Of a stretch of 64,000 nt of DNA, positions 1 to 10,440 are shown one piece after another. The stretch spans positions 142,948,051 through 143,012,050 of the forward strand of contig CM067442.1 of NCBI GenBank assembly GCA_034508935.3. The letters are read 5' to 3'. The notes under the pieces were generated by a model that saw only the letters and a program-made list of their open reading frames with translations, did no database searches and was not told the origin of the DNA. The translations under genes were made by a program, and so were the position numbers. Every line of letters begins with the position of its first letter. The stretch's first letter is position 1. Source of the DNA: Berghia stephanieae. Taxonomy: Eukaryota > Mollusca > Gastropoda > Nudibranchia > Aeolidiidae.

Positions 1-1049
1 CGTAGACATCGCTTGGGGCGCGGGGGGTGATTGGGGAGGGGGGGGGGGGGGGGGGGGGTGTATTGACTACACTTGAATTAATCATTTTTGAAGAGAAATT
101 TTACAGAAGATTATTACAGGGTGTGTTGTTGTTGTTGTTGTTGTTGTATCTATGGATGTTGATGAGATGTGTTTGTTTTTATCGTCAAATGATTCTTCAT
201 TATTAATTTCAGCCCAATCAAACTTCTCGTCGTCTTCTCGTAACTATCTGTTCAATGTTTTATAATGGGATAGAATACGCTAGCGGGGGTCATAATTCGG
301 TTTCATGTGCCAGGTTTTTGAGTGTTTTTTTGCCATTAAAGTTATAGAAATAATCTGAATTTATTTTATGAATTCTGACAAAATTCTTCCTCTCTTTTGA
401 ATAAAAAATCAAAGGTTTTTATTCAAAAGAGAGGAAAGAACTTCGTAAATCGACCAATTTAGAAGACCACGGATTCGTCAAAATGTCTCAAGCTTGAAAT
501 GTTGATTAAATCTCACATTTGAGACTGTTTGTCTGAGACAGTTTGTCAAGAAAGGGATAATCGTAATCGAGCAATAATTGAAGTGTTATTTTTCTGGCAA
601 AATAAAAAAAAAAAAAAAAAAAACAATTCAGGGTCTCATTTTCTTTCTTTATTTTTTCTAATCATTAAAATTCAATGTTTGCATCTGGGTCACTCTAACA
701 CAACACATACTGAAAAAGTGGATCAATAAATCTTCTTTAAACATCATTTCCGTTCAAAGACTTTCCAATTCCCCTCAAAATTGCACAAGTTTTTTTTTAA
801 CTTGACAACAAGGAACATTTTTCTTTGTATTTTATTTTGTTTTGTTGCGTGTTTCTGTAATTTGTCGAGTGATTTATTGGGATATTATTTTCAATTTATT
901 TAATATCATTTGTTTTTGTTGAGTTTTTAAAAGTCATTATTGTTTGTTTGTTCTTTTCTTTGTTTTCTGTGGGTTTTTTGTTGGGCTTTTTTTTTCTTTA
1001 CCTTTTTTGTTTTTGTTTTGTTTTTTATTTTAACTATTTTTGTTCTGTG
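1..1049. other. AT-rich stretch without a gene
   Basis: No supportable gene is seen. It holds a G run near 40-58, a short TTG repeat near 124-146, a perfect hairpin at 387-436 and an A run near 603-622. The short open frames here are T-rich and have no coding character. Confidence 0.7.
387..436. repeat. Perfect 21-bp hairpin
   Basis: Two 21-base arms are exact reverse complements around an 8-base loop. The left arm begins TTCCTCTCTTTTG and the right arm ends CAAAAGAGAGGAA. It could be a foldback remnant; no function is shown. Confidence 0.8.
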
Positions 1050-1311
1050 GAGGCTCCCGATCGCTCAGTTGGTAGGGCACTCGATTCACACACAAGGGAC
1101 AGAGGTCGATCCCGGGTGTAGTCGAGATTTTTTCCAACCCCTCCCCCTGTGATTGAGTGGCTAAGTCTGTTAGATCTGGCGTAAAGCACTTTGCGGTAGT
1201 CTAGCGTCCTATCCAAAGGTTAGCAACCAATTATTCTGTTATCCTTTTTCACGATATAGAAACCGGGATACACTCCGGCTCCATGAGTATAATGTTTCTG
1301 AAGTACTGCTG
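1050..1311 (+). mobile_element. tRNA-headed SINE, family C
   Basis: The head has a tRNA-like A box (GCTCAGTTGGTAGGGCAC) and a B box (GGTCGATCCCG). The body ends near a CCGGCTCCATGAGT motif. Two other near-full copies lie at 2,566 and 5,813 and a head-only copy at 21,990. It lacks a closing acceptor stem, so it is a SINE rather than a tRNA gene. Confidence 0.8.
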
Positions 1312-2199
1312 CTTTTTTTTTTGTTCTGTTCTTTATTTTATTTTTATTTCATTTCGTAGTGCACCACCTTCTTTGGCCTATTTTGTCCTCGCTGGATTTT
1401 CTTCTTTTCCACTGACTGACCGTACAAAGCAATTTGTAGTCTGGATTGAAAATAAAAACAAAAGGCGACGAAATCAACCCAAAAATTGGAAATGAGGGAG
1501 GAGTACCGTACCTAACTCGAAATCAATGGTCTCCCTTTGAGGAAAAGGGGTTTTACTTTAATGATCTGTCTTGGTGCGGATGTGGACGTACCACGGTGAT
1601 ACTGCTCTATCAAACGGAAATGACGTCGCGTTCTTTTTATTCCCTAATCAATGACCGATGGGAAGGATATTATGTCTTCTTGATACATCGAGATGTCGCT
1701 GGGGGGAGGGGACGGGGGGGGGGGGGGATTGCAGCCATTTTTCTTTTTGTGTGTTGTTGAAAGAGAAGGAGAGATTAACAGGAACTTGTGAACCAGAGAA
1801 GTTAGGTCATAACAAGTGTTCGCCCGAGGAGAGAAAGAAATAAGATTTTTAAAATAGTACATCCTTATTCTAAGGGTTTCAAAATACTGAAATGCGATTA
1901 ACAATTTTACATACTAGATTCCATTCGCTTCCTCGACATGTCTTACAGAAATATTTAAAAACTATTGTAATTATTTATAAATAACACTGGAATATGACTA
2001 CTGCACAACTTATAAAACAGTATTGATATACCAATTATTTTACCAACTGAAACTAAAAGGCTCAAAGTTCGAACCTCTTTTCAACTTTTAATCAATATAA
2101 CTCAATTTCAGAATGCATAAAACACACCCATCCGTGAATTAAGTACAGGGTAGTGAACGTGGAAGTTGAATATCAAACTATTCCTTTTTTTTTAAAAAA
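1312..2199. other. No gene seen
   Basis: AT-rich sequence with a G-rich run near 1,700-1,729. No splice-bounded coding segment or known repeat was recognised. Confidence 0.6.
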
Positions 2200-2425
2200 A
2201 AAGCATTTATAAAACGCAATATTCACTAAACGTGCTCAAAGCACTATTACAATTAATTTTTGCGGACAGAGACATCGATATTAACGCCCAGGTACACATT
2301 CTACACCTGAGTACGGTGAAAGAATATTAGAAAAAGAGACTCAACTATGCTCCGAGCAAGGCTCGAACCCAGGACCTTCCAATCCGAAGGCGAGTGTCAT
2401 ACCACAAAACCACATAGCCGCACCA
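2200..2425 (-). mobile_element. SINE family A, internally shortened copy
   Basis: Reading the minus strand, the tRNA-like head (GTGCGGCTATGTGG, B box GGTTCGAGCC) lies at the 2,425 end. The 3' tail (AGTGCTTTGAGCACGTTTAG) lies near 2,210-2,245. About 80 bases of the family body are missing, among them the part that normally carries the GTCATGTCCCG motif. Confidence 0.8.
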
Positions 2426-2565
2426 ACTATGCTCATGCAATAGAGTTATGCAGTAAAAAACAATTGCCAATCTTGATTAGTATGGACTTTAAATTCTTGA
2501 TGGAAATTTGCAAAGTCGCCTCTTATTGTAATGTATAAAAATCAATAAAAGATCTTCATAAAGAA

Positions 2566-2832
2566 TGGGGTACCAATGGCTCAGTTACTAGAGCACTGGC
2601 TTCATACGCAAAGGGACCAAGATCGATCCTGGGTGTAGTCGATTTTTTTTCTGACCCCCTGTCCACCCTGCAGTGAATGGGTAGCTGAGTCTGTTAGATT
2701 TGGCGGAAAGTACTTTGCGACAGACTAGCGTACTATCCAAGGGATAGCAAGCAATTGCTATTGTCCGTTTCACGCTATAGAAACCGAGATAAAAATCCGG
2801 CTTCATGAGTCTAATAGCTCTGAAGGACTACT
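2566..2832 (+). mobile_element. SINE family C
   Basis: Same head (GGCTCAGTTACTAGAGCAC, GATCGATCCTGGG) and body as the copy at 1,050, ending at the shared GGCTTCATGAGTCTAATA tail. The two copies are aligned over their whole length. Confidence 0.8.
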
Positions 2833-3028
2833 TTTTTTTCAACAAAAAAAAAATTGATTTTTGACCGAAAATTGGTTTTGAATGTTAGCTAGCTAAGTAT
2901 TTTGTTCCTTTTTATTAATTTTTTAAAACTGTCATATTCAATTTTGTGTTTTAGATTTTACAATCCGCAGCCTCTAGCATTTTAATATTCACTCCAACTG
3001 ATGTGCACTTATTTTATTTGCAATTCCC

Positions 3029-3484
3029 TATGGGTTCATTGTTCTAATGGACATCTCGAAAAAAAAAGACGCAAAATATTGTCCATTCATCATCATCATC
3101 ATTGCCTTTTTCATCCTGGGTCAGGGTATAGGCCACAGACAAACAGTTTCCATCCTTCTCTATCCTGAGCTAACTTTTTAATCTCATTCCAGGTCTTACC
3201 ACTTCTCTGTATATCAGCTTCTTTAATTCTTCTCCATGTTCCTCGTGGCCTTCCCCTTGATCTTCTGCCCTGAGGGTTCCAGTCCAATACTTTCTTTGTT
3301 ATAGTGGAGTCATTCTTTCTAAGCGTGTGTCCAATCCACCTCCATCGTCTTCTTCCTATTTCCTCTCCCACTGGTTTCTGCTGTGTTCTTTTCCATACTT
3401 CTTCGTTTTTTATTCTATCCATCCATTTTATTCTGAGTAGCTTACGAATGCACCTGTTTACAACAATGTTAAAGTAGGCCCATG
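3029..3484. mobile_element. MITE family N with a LINE fragment inside
   Basis: A short foldback element: CTATGGGTTCATTGTT on the left mirrors AACAATGTTAAAGTAGGCCC on the right. The uninterrupted copy at 20,363-20,452 is about 90 bp. Here a 5'-truncated LINE (3,088-3,456) sits in its middle. Confidence 0.65.
3088..3456 (-). mobile_element. RTE-like LINE, 3' end of the reverse transcriptase ORF
   Basis: The minus strand reads about 100 residues of the C-terminal tail typical of RTE-type LINE polyproteins: a WKRTQQKPV start, RRRWRWIGHTLRK, WNPQGRRSRGRPRGTWRR, then a DREGW block. It ends in a short ATG-repeat tail at 3,088. Strongly 5'-truncated. The clade is assigned from these motifs by memory and could be a related LINE group. 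Confidence 0.75.
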
Positions 3485-4004
3485 AGTGAGTTCGGATGTC
3501 AGACCTGCATAGATATTATATTTACACGCGACTCCAACTATTTTTTAAGCCAATAACAATTGTTTTTGTTCTTACTTGGCTGAAGATTAATTTTAGATGT
3601 TAGCAAATATTTCTGTTTCTTTTTTAATAAGTTGCTCTTTTAAGCAGTCATAGTATATCCTCTTTGTGTTATAAGTTTTACAACCCGCAGCCCGTAGCAT
3701 CTTGATATTCACTCAATCCAGTTTTAAGCTTAATAACAATTGTTTTTGGGTTTGTTTTTTTTAACTAAAGATTGACTTTGAATGTTAGCTAAGAATTTTG
3801 TTCCTTTTTTTATGTATTTTCTTTTAAGCTGTCATATTCAATTTTGTGTTTATAAGTTTTACAATCCGCAGTCTGTAGCTTCTAGATATTCACTCAATCC
3901 ATTGTTAAGTTAATAACAATTGTTTTTTGTTGTTTTTTAAACTAAAGATTGACTTTGAATGTTAGCAAAGAATTTTTGTTCCTTTTTTTAAAATTGGTTT
4001 TCTT

Positions 4005-4289
4005 TTAACCCTCTTCTTACCAACCATAGGAAAATCGTCGCATTCGTTACGATCCAACCAGCACTTTTATCATTCAGATTTCTTTTGGACATCACACGAT
4101 TCAAAGAAAAATGTTTTATTATAGCTATAAGAACGTGACACTGTGTTGTAGAGTTCATTTTGATGATAAGTATTATGCATAGAGTGTATTTGTGGATTTT
4201 CTGTTTGAGTAAGAAAAATCTATTTTTGTGTTGGCTGGGTGTGAAATTTTTGGGAAAATTCTGAAAATGGCTGGTAAGGAAAGGGTTGA
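4005..4289 (+). mobile_element. piggyBac-like MITE family H
   Basis: Ends are TTAA-CCCTCTTCTTACCA and TGGTAAGGAAAGGG-TTGA (inverse of each other), with a TTAA target site, as in piggyBac elements. It interrupts a satellite unit; sister units show the uninterrupted site TTCTTTTAAGCTGTC. Other copies are at 19,413 and 46,334. No transposase ORF. Confidence 0.75.
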
Positions 4290-4905
4290 GCTGTCATATT
4301 CAATTTTGTGTTTATAAGTTTTACAATACACAACCTGTAGCATCTTGATATTCACGCAATCCATTTTTAAGCTAATAACACTTGTTTTGGGTTTTTTTTA
4401 ACTAAAGATTGACTTTGGATGTTAGCTAAGAATTTTGTTCCTTTGTTAAAAATGTGTTTTCTTTTAAGCTGTCATATTCAATTTTGTGTTTATAAGTTTT
4501 ACAATACACATCCTGTAGCATTTTGATATTCACGCAATCCATTGTAAGCCAATATATTAAAATTGTTTTTGTTTATAACTGAAGATTGACTTTGGATGTT
4601 AGCTAAGAATATTGTTTCTTTTTAAAAATTTCTTTTCTTTTAAGCTTTCATATTCAATTTTGTGTTTATAAGTTTTACAATGTGCAGCCTGTAGCATCTT
4701 GATTTTCACTCAATCCATTTTAAGCCAATATATAACAATTGTTGTTGTTTTTTTTGTAACAAAAGACTGGCTTTGGATGTTAGCTAAAAATTTTGTTTCC
4801 TTTTTAAAAATTTGTTCTCTTTTAAGCTGCCAAATTCAATGTTGTGTTTATAAGTTTTACACAATCTGTTGCCTCTATCTAGCCAACATCTTGATATTCA
4901 CTGCG

Positions 4906-5188
4906 ATCGTGTGGATAGATACTCGTGTTATAGCAACTACACCAAAATCCCCGATAAAGATTTATTGATTGAGAATCAGAGAGAGGACTTTCACTTCACA
5001 GCACCATCCATCCTACCTCATTTTCTCGCCACTCTAGCCACTAAAATCGCTTCCCATCACTCATTCTTCTCTCCCCCCCCTCAACCCCCCCCCTCCCCAA
5101 CCCCTCCCTTTCCCCCCATCCTCCATTCTCTTCATTCTTTCTTATTTCCTTAAACTCGCCGTCTACTAGTCCCTATGCAATATGTGCA
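4906..5188. other. No gene; C-rich stretch
   Basis: Contains a pyrimidine/C-rich run at about 5,070-5,135. Nothing else recognised. Confidence 0.6.
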
Positions 5189-5490
5189 TTGTGCGGCTAA
5201 GAGATCTAATGGTATGACAGTCGCTTTTGGATCGAAAGGTCCTGGGTTCGAGCCTCGTGCTCGGCGCATAGTTGAGTCCTTGGAAAAGACTCTTTACTCA
5301 CATTCTCTCACCGTAGTCAGGTGTAAAATGAGTACCTGGCCGTTAACAACGTTGTCTTTGTCCGAAAAATTGTAATATCGCCTAACAGGCGTCATGTCCC
5401 GTCTTACATGTTAAATGTTGCTGTTGACCAGGGACCCCAAGTAAAGCGCTTTGAGCACATTTAGTGGATATTGCGCTATGTAAAGCTCAA

Positions 5491-5493
<3 letters not shown>
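5189..5493 (+). mobile_element. SINE family A, full length
   Basis: Head GTGCGGCTAAGAGATCTAAT with B box GGGTTCGAGCC is tRNA-derived (pol III promoter). The body carries CCTGGCCGTTAACAACG and CGCCTAACAGGCGTCATG. The tail AAGCGCTTTGAGCACATTTA ... GCGCTATGTAAAGC matches the L2-type LINE tail found at 8,050. A (TC)n run follows at 5,494-5,521. Confidence 0.88.
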
Positions 5494-5524
<31 letters not shown>

Positions 5525-5566
5525 CTCCTTGACATCAAGCACGCCAGCCTTTTAGAGTCATAACGG

Positions 5567-5768
5567 TGGGGCAGCGTGGCTCAGCGTTATGGTCTTTGCT
5601 TCGTATCCGAAAGGTATCGAGTTCGACTACCCATCGCGCTGTGTGGCCTTGAGCAAGCCAAATAACCTCAGCTCATTTTGCGGCTAACGCCTGGGTTATT
5701 CCAGTCTTCCCTCGGAATAGATTCTAAAGAAAAAAATCCGCTTAGGTATGAATAAAGAGAATTTATTT
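5567..5768 (+). mobile_element. SINE family B
   Basis: Head GGGGCAGCGTGGCTCAGCG with a B box GAGTTCGACTACCC, then a GTGTGGCCTTGAGCAAG segment and the body end TTCCAGTCTTCCCTCGGAAT. Copies at 14,126, 18,512 (minus) and 22,645 align with it. Confidence 0.8.
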
Positions 5769-5812
5769 ATTTACTTTTTTTATCTATATAATATTGTATA
5801 TATCCATCTTTT

Positions 5813-6023
5813 TGTAGCGTTAAAACGGTCTTTATCAATTGCTTGGTAACCCGTTAGATACGACGCTAGCCTATCACAACGCACTTTCCGCCAGATCTGA
5901 CAAACCCAGCATCCCAATCACTCCCCGTGGTGGACAAGGGAGGTCAACTGTATCCGTCCTGAAATCGATACTGGCCCCTATGTGTATGAGGGGGGCATCT
6001 ACCAACTGAGCTAACGGGCCGTC
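5813..6023 (-). mobile_element. SINE family C
   Basis: Reverse-oriented copy. The head (minus strand GACGGCCCGTTAGCTCAGTT) lies at the 6,023 end, and the body with the GATCTGGCGGAAAGTGC motif runs toward 5,813. Confidence 0.78.
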
Positions 6024-6066
6024 CTTAACCTTTGGATTTTATCCTTCATCCATCAATATTCTGCAA

Positions 6067-6350
6067 CAATGGGCATGATCTATATTAACTTTCCATGTGC
6101 TCGAGGTCATTGGTCACATTGTAAAATGTGCTCAAAGTGACCTACATAGTGAAAAGTGTTCACATATTTTGAACTATCTAACATTACGATTGGTCATTGT
6201 GTTCAGCTTGACACATGAGTATGTTTACAACTTTCATAAGCAAAGCAGCGTGTTAACATTTGTTCAGAAATGTCCAATCGTTGGACAGCAAAAATTCACG
6301 TGATTGATGACTCGGTTGGACGAAAACATGAATATAGATCGCTCCCATTG
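6067..6350 (+). mobile_element. MITE family K, uninterrupted copy
   Basis: Terminal inverted repeats of about 20 bp: CAATGGGCATGATCTATATT at the left and GATCGCTCCCATTG at the right. A second copy at 8,961-9,426 carries MITE D near its right end. No ORF of its own. Confidence 0.75.
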
Positions 6351-6495
6351 ATTCGCTTTCTTTGAAGATTTATTATATTTTTCTTCATCTCTGACTCTGA
6401 TATTCATAAACCAGTTAACTTTCGCGGTTGCTCAAGAAAGACACGTAAATATTAAAAATTTGGCCGAGAAACTCGCCCTTCAAAGATCGATCAAT

Positions 6496-6976
6496 TTAAC
6501 TCACCCAACCCTAACACCGACTATATCCGTAGTTTACTCAGGTTATTTCTGCCGTACAGCGACAAAACCCCGTAAATTCATATTTCCGAATAGTCCAGGT
6601 CTTTATTTTTTATTTTTATACATCAAAAGTGATAGAATAAAAAAAGACATTTCGATTGATACCAAATTTGCATCAATTCTCCGCACAGTTATTGTAAAAA
6701 GTTGAAGTAAAATATGAACAGTTTTTCGGTTCTCCTGCAAAATCGGGTTTTGCCATTATACGGGGTTTTATCGCTGTACGGCAGACTTTTACCCCATGCA
6801 TATTTATTACATATTTAATAGACAAATTATAGGCGTCGTATCAAAGCTAATGTTTTTAGTTTTTGCATTATATGTTAATGATAGTTGAATAAAACTATCA
6901 ATGTACATGCTCATTTTTAATACATTATTTTCTCATTTTGAAAAGTAGTAAAAGTCTCTAGTATTGAGTGAGTTAA
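6496..6976 (+). mobile_element. TTAA-flanked MITE family G with nested MITE L
   Basis: Ends TTAACTCACCCAACCCTAA and TTGAGTGAGTTAA are inverted repeats that include TTAA. The copy at 55,493-55,729 is about 240 bp and lacks the central insertion seen here (6,547-6,785). A third copy is at 16,861-17,189. Confidence 0.75.
6547..6785. mobile_element. MITE L nested in MITE G
   Basis: Inverted ends of about 27 bp: TCTGCCGTACAGCGACAAAA at the left and TTTTATCGCTGTACGGCAGA at the right. The same place in the G copy at 55.5 kb is empty, reading GGGTTAATTTTACCCC. Confidence 0.72.
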
Positions 6977-7133
6977 ATGACCCTCATCTTGTGTGGCAAA
7001 ACTCTCAAACCTGGGATCTCGCGAGAATCATTTAAATCGATTGATAATTGAAGGGGGGAGTTTTCTGACCAAATTCTAATCACGTGTCTTTCCAGAGTAA
7101 GGCAGTTAACTGGTTCATAATATTATTTTGAGC

Positions 7134-7441
7134 TTTATATTGAGCTTTTATATAGCGCAGTATCCACTAAACGTGCTCAAAGCGCTTTACAAGGGGTCCC
7201 TGGCCAACAGCAACAGTTAACATGTAGGACGGGACATGATGCCTGTTAGGCGATATTACATTTTTTTTTCGGACAGAGACAACGTTGTTAACGGCCAGGT
7301 ACTCATTTTACACCTGAGTATGGTGAGAGAATGTCAGTAAAGAGCCTTCTCCAAGGACTCAACGATGCGCCGAGCGAGGCTCGAACCCCGGACCTTCCAA
7401 TCCGAAAGCGAGTGTCATACCACAAGACCACATAGCCGCAC
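7134..7441 (-). mobile_element. SINE family A, near full length
   Basis: The minus strand carries the head GTGCGGCTATGTGGTCTTGT, B box GGGTTCGAGCC-like, TTAACAACGTTGTCTCTGTC, and the L2-like tail AAGCGCTTTGAGCACGTTTA ending at 7,134. Confidence 0.86.
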
Positions 7442-7623
7442 ATTATGGTGTTTTTCTTTCTTTCTCCTCAATCATCCTTTAGTAGAGAAGGAAAGAAACT
7501 AGGGATCGAATGGCACGGGCACGGAATGGCCTAGAAAATAGAAAGTCGGGGGATATTGGCACCAAAGAGATAAATAAATTAAAGAGGAGTAGTTATCGTA
7601 ATATTGATACAGGTTAACTGCTT

Positions 7624-7935
7624 TCCATTCAATTGGATTCAGTAGTCTGATGTCACGCCGCCCGGCAACGGCGGCCATCTTGATTCTAAACAAAGAAAAT
7701 CATTACTTTTTATTCTTAATGCTGGTTAGAACTTTTCATATACCTTGTGATCAGAATGTGAAAAAGTCAAAACTTGATCAATTTATGGGTTTTTTCCTCT
7801 GGATACACTTTTATGCTCGCCGGAGAAATATTTCATACGCGCGTCCGCCATTGTTCCGATAGTTTAGAGCTAGCGTTACTAAGTTACCATGCGTCATTAG
7901 GAAGGAAGTGACGTAAGACTGTTGAAGAGTATTGA
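7624..7935 (+). mobile_element. MITE family F
   Basis: About 312 bp. Copies at 9,600-9,912 and 19,592-19,903 align over the whole length. The ends are imperfect inverted repeats (TTCAGTAGTCTGATGTCAC versus TTCAACAGTC..ACGTCAC). No coding content. Confidence 0.72.
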
Positions 7936-8049
7936 TACAAGTACGTACTCGAAGCGTTGTAACGCGGCAATGAGCAAAGTGAGTATATTATGGAAATGTG
8001 GCTATAATTTAATAGTGGAGATTGTTATAATTTATTCAATTTTTAAAAA
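7936..8049. other. Spacer before the L2-like LINE
   Basis: Short AT-rich spacer with no recognised element. Confidence 0.5.
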
Positions 8050-8958
8050 ATCTATTTCTATAGCGCCTAAGCATTCACTTAAAATTAAAAGTGGTCTGCA
8101 GCGCTTTACAATTAACTCAAATGCACAACCCCCCCCCCCCCCCCCCCCCCCCTCCCCCCAACACACAGAGTCACAAACACACACACAAACACACACACAC
8201 ACATTATATATATTAAACATCAATCATAAAATGCCTTGTAAATTAGTTCAGTCTTAATGTGCATCTTACATGTTAGAACACAAGGAGCAGATTTTGTTCT
8301 AAAACTGAGAGAGTTCCTCAGACGTGGGGCTACACCGTTAAAATCTTTGTGGTGAAAATTATTTATGCAATTTCTTTCTTTCATTAAGAGATATTCTAAT
8401 AATCTTAAGACACGGCTAGGTGTATAGACTTTAATAAGGTCTTGTAAGTAGGAAGGACCTACATTGGTAAAACATTTATAGGCGTATAAAAGAATTTTGC
8501 AGTCTATTCTGTAGTGAACAGGGAGCCAGTGATAGTCATGTAGAGTAGAATAATGCGCTCTCTCGAGATTTTAAGAGTAACAAGTCTTGCTGCCTTATTT
8601 TTTTTATCTTCTGAAGTCAATCGATAGAATACTTGGGACAACCAGACATAAGAGAGTTACAATAATCTATTTTACTAAGTATAAGAGAAGATACTAATAA
8701 TTTCGTTATGTCAATATCTAGCATGGATCTCACACTGGCGATTCTCTTTAAATGAAAATTACAATTTTGAATAATTTTGGAAATTTGAGTTTGCATATTA
8801 ATTTTACTGTCAAAATAAACACCAATATTTCGGACACTGTTTCTAGTTGTGCCTAGTTTACAATCTACAATAATACTATGAATAGACGATATTCCATTTT
8901 TGGACCAGCTGTTTTCTCATAATAGTATCTCAGTTTTGTCATTGTTTAAGTTAATTTT
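8050..8958 (-). mobile_element. L2-like LINE, 3' part of the reverse transcriptase ORF and tail
   Basis: Minus-strand reading gives the usual C-terminal LINE blocks: LNNDKTEILL near 8,950, IGVYFDSKINMQTQI, the thumb-like ILSKIDYCNSLMSGCPKYSI, then TNVGPSYLQDLI. There are internal breaks and a C run plus CA repeat at 8,129-8,205 near the 3' end. The tail GTAAAGCGCTGCAGACC ... GGCGCTATAG matches the tail of SINE A, suggesting this LINE type mobilises that SINE. It is 5'-truncated by MITE K. Confidence 0.8.
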
Positions 8959-8960
8959 GT

Positions 8961-9426
8961 TAATGGGCATGATCTATATAAACTTTCCATGTGCTCGAGT
9001 CATTGGTCGCATTGCAAAATGTGCTCCAACTGACCCACTTTGTGAAAAGTGTTCACAGATTTTAAAATATCTAACATCACGATTGGCCATTGGATTCAGC
9101 TTGACACATGGATATGTTTATAACTTTTGTAAACAAAGTGTTTACATTTGTTGAGAAATATCCAATCGTTGGACATCAACAAATCATGTGATTGATGACT
9201 TGGTTGGACGAAAACCTGAATATAGATAGAATGCGCTTGGCCAAGGAGTTCACAACATTGCCATCCGGAAGTATAACGGACCAACACACAAACTCTGTGT
9301 AACCATGAACTTTTATAGTCTGGTTAAGACAATTTAGTGAGAACAACTCACAAACGCGGATGGCAAAAACAATAACAAAGGCCTGAGTGACGTCATCTTC
9401 GAACTATCTATAGATAGCTCCCATTG
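8961..9426 (+). mobile_element. MITE family K interrupted by MITE D
   Basis: Aligns with the 6,067 copy from TAATGGGCATGATCTATATA to GCTCCCATTG. MITE D is inserted at a TA inside the right terminus. Confidence 0.75.
9223..9410 (+). mobile_element. TA-flanked MITE family D
   Basis: 188 bp, flanked by TA, ends TAGATAGAATGCGCTTGG and GAACTATCTA. Internal inverted segments TTGCCATCCG and CGGATGGCAA. Seven copies are in this window. TA duplication and short inverted ends suit a Tc1/mariner-type origin. Confidence 0.75.
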
Positions 9427-9599
9427 TCATCCAGTCTTTAACGATAATGATTCAAATTCATCTAAACATGTTGTAAAACTGAAATTATTCTTCCTGGAAT
9501 AAGGTGGACGGTAGAGACTAGATAATTGGTAAATGACATTGTGAAAAGATGAAATCACGTCTAGGTGTCCAAAAGACTTGTATGGTGTGGATTTTACTC

Positions 9600-9912
9600 C
9601 TTAAATTGGATACAATAGTCTAATGTCACGTCACCCACCAACGGCGGCCATCTTGGTTCTAAACAAAGAAAATCATTACTTCTTATTCTTCATGCTGGCT
9701 AGAACTTTTCATATTCCTTGTGATCAGAATGTGTGAAAGTCAAAACATGATCAAATTTATGGGTTTTTTTCCTCTGGATACGCTTTTATGCTCGCCGGGG
9801 AAATATTTCATACGGGCGTCCGCCATTATTCCGATAGTTTAGAGCCAGTGTTACTAAGTTATCATGCGTTATTAGGAAGGAAGTGACGTTACGACTGTTG
9901 AAGAGTATTTTA
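9600..9912 (+). mobile_element. MITE family F
   Basis: Full-length partner of the 7,624 copy with the same end motifs and the same AACGGCGGCCATCTTG and CTCCGGATACGCTTTTATG-like landmarks. Confidence 0.72.
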
Positions 9913-10048
9913 AGGGATGTTTTAAAAATAGTCATGACGCCACGTCACCAAAGGAACCCTTTCAATTTTGTCTGTTGGCGTTAAAAACACGGAATCCATA
10001 GGGAATTAGTACATTGGAGGGATCAGTAAAAAGCCATGTTTCAGTAAT

Positions 10049-10081
<33 letters not shown>

Positions 10082-10086
10082 TAGAT

Positions 10087-10133
<47 letters not shown>

Positions 10134-10440
10134 AGATAGATAGATAGATAGATAGATCAGATAGATTAGATAGATAGATAGATAGATAGTATGATAGTAT
10201 TGATAGAAATATTAAAATTACGATCGATTGATAAACGATGTAGAGACGTCAGACGATGGATATGAAGATGATGTAGAAGAGAGAGGAGAGAGAAGAAGAA
10301 GAAGAGAGAGAGGAGAGAGAGAGAGAGAGAGATGGAGAGAGATGGAGAGAAAGAGAGAGAAAAGAGAGAGAAAAGAGAAAACATAGATCCTACTTTTTGA
10401 TCAATCGGGCAAAACAACACCGTAAATTAATGCAATAATT
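9913..10440. repeat. GA and GATA microsatellites
   Basis: (GA)n at about 10,051-10,080, (GATA)n with interruptions at about 10,085-10,200 and GA-rich runs at about 10,270-10,372. No gene. Confidence 0.9.

Larger units (their letters stand above)
2860..4905. repeat. Tandem satellite-like array, unit about 175 bp
   Basis: Seven to eight diverged head-to-tail units recur. Landmarks are TTCAATTTTGTGTTTATAAG, a CCGCAGCCTGTAGCATCTTG-like segment, CACTCAATCCATT and GATTGACTTTGGATGTTAGC. Unit starts fall near 2,860, 3,540, 3,715, 3,890, 4,290, 4,470, 4,650 and 4,830. It is interrupted by MITE N carrying an RTE-like LINE tail (3,029-3,484) and by MITE H (4,005-4,289). Confidence 0.85.

Noticed and set aside
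1050-1125. True tRNA genes at the heads of families A, B and C
   Set aside because: A and B boxes are present, but the acceptor stems do not pair and each is followed by a conserved SINE body.
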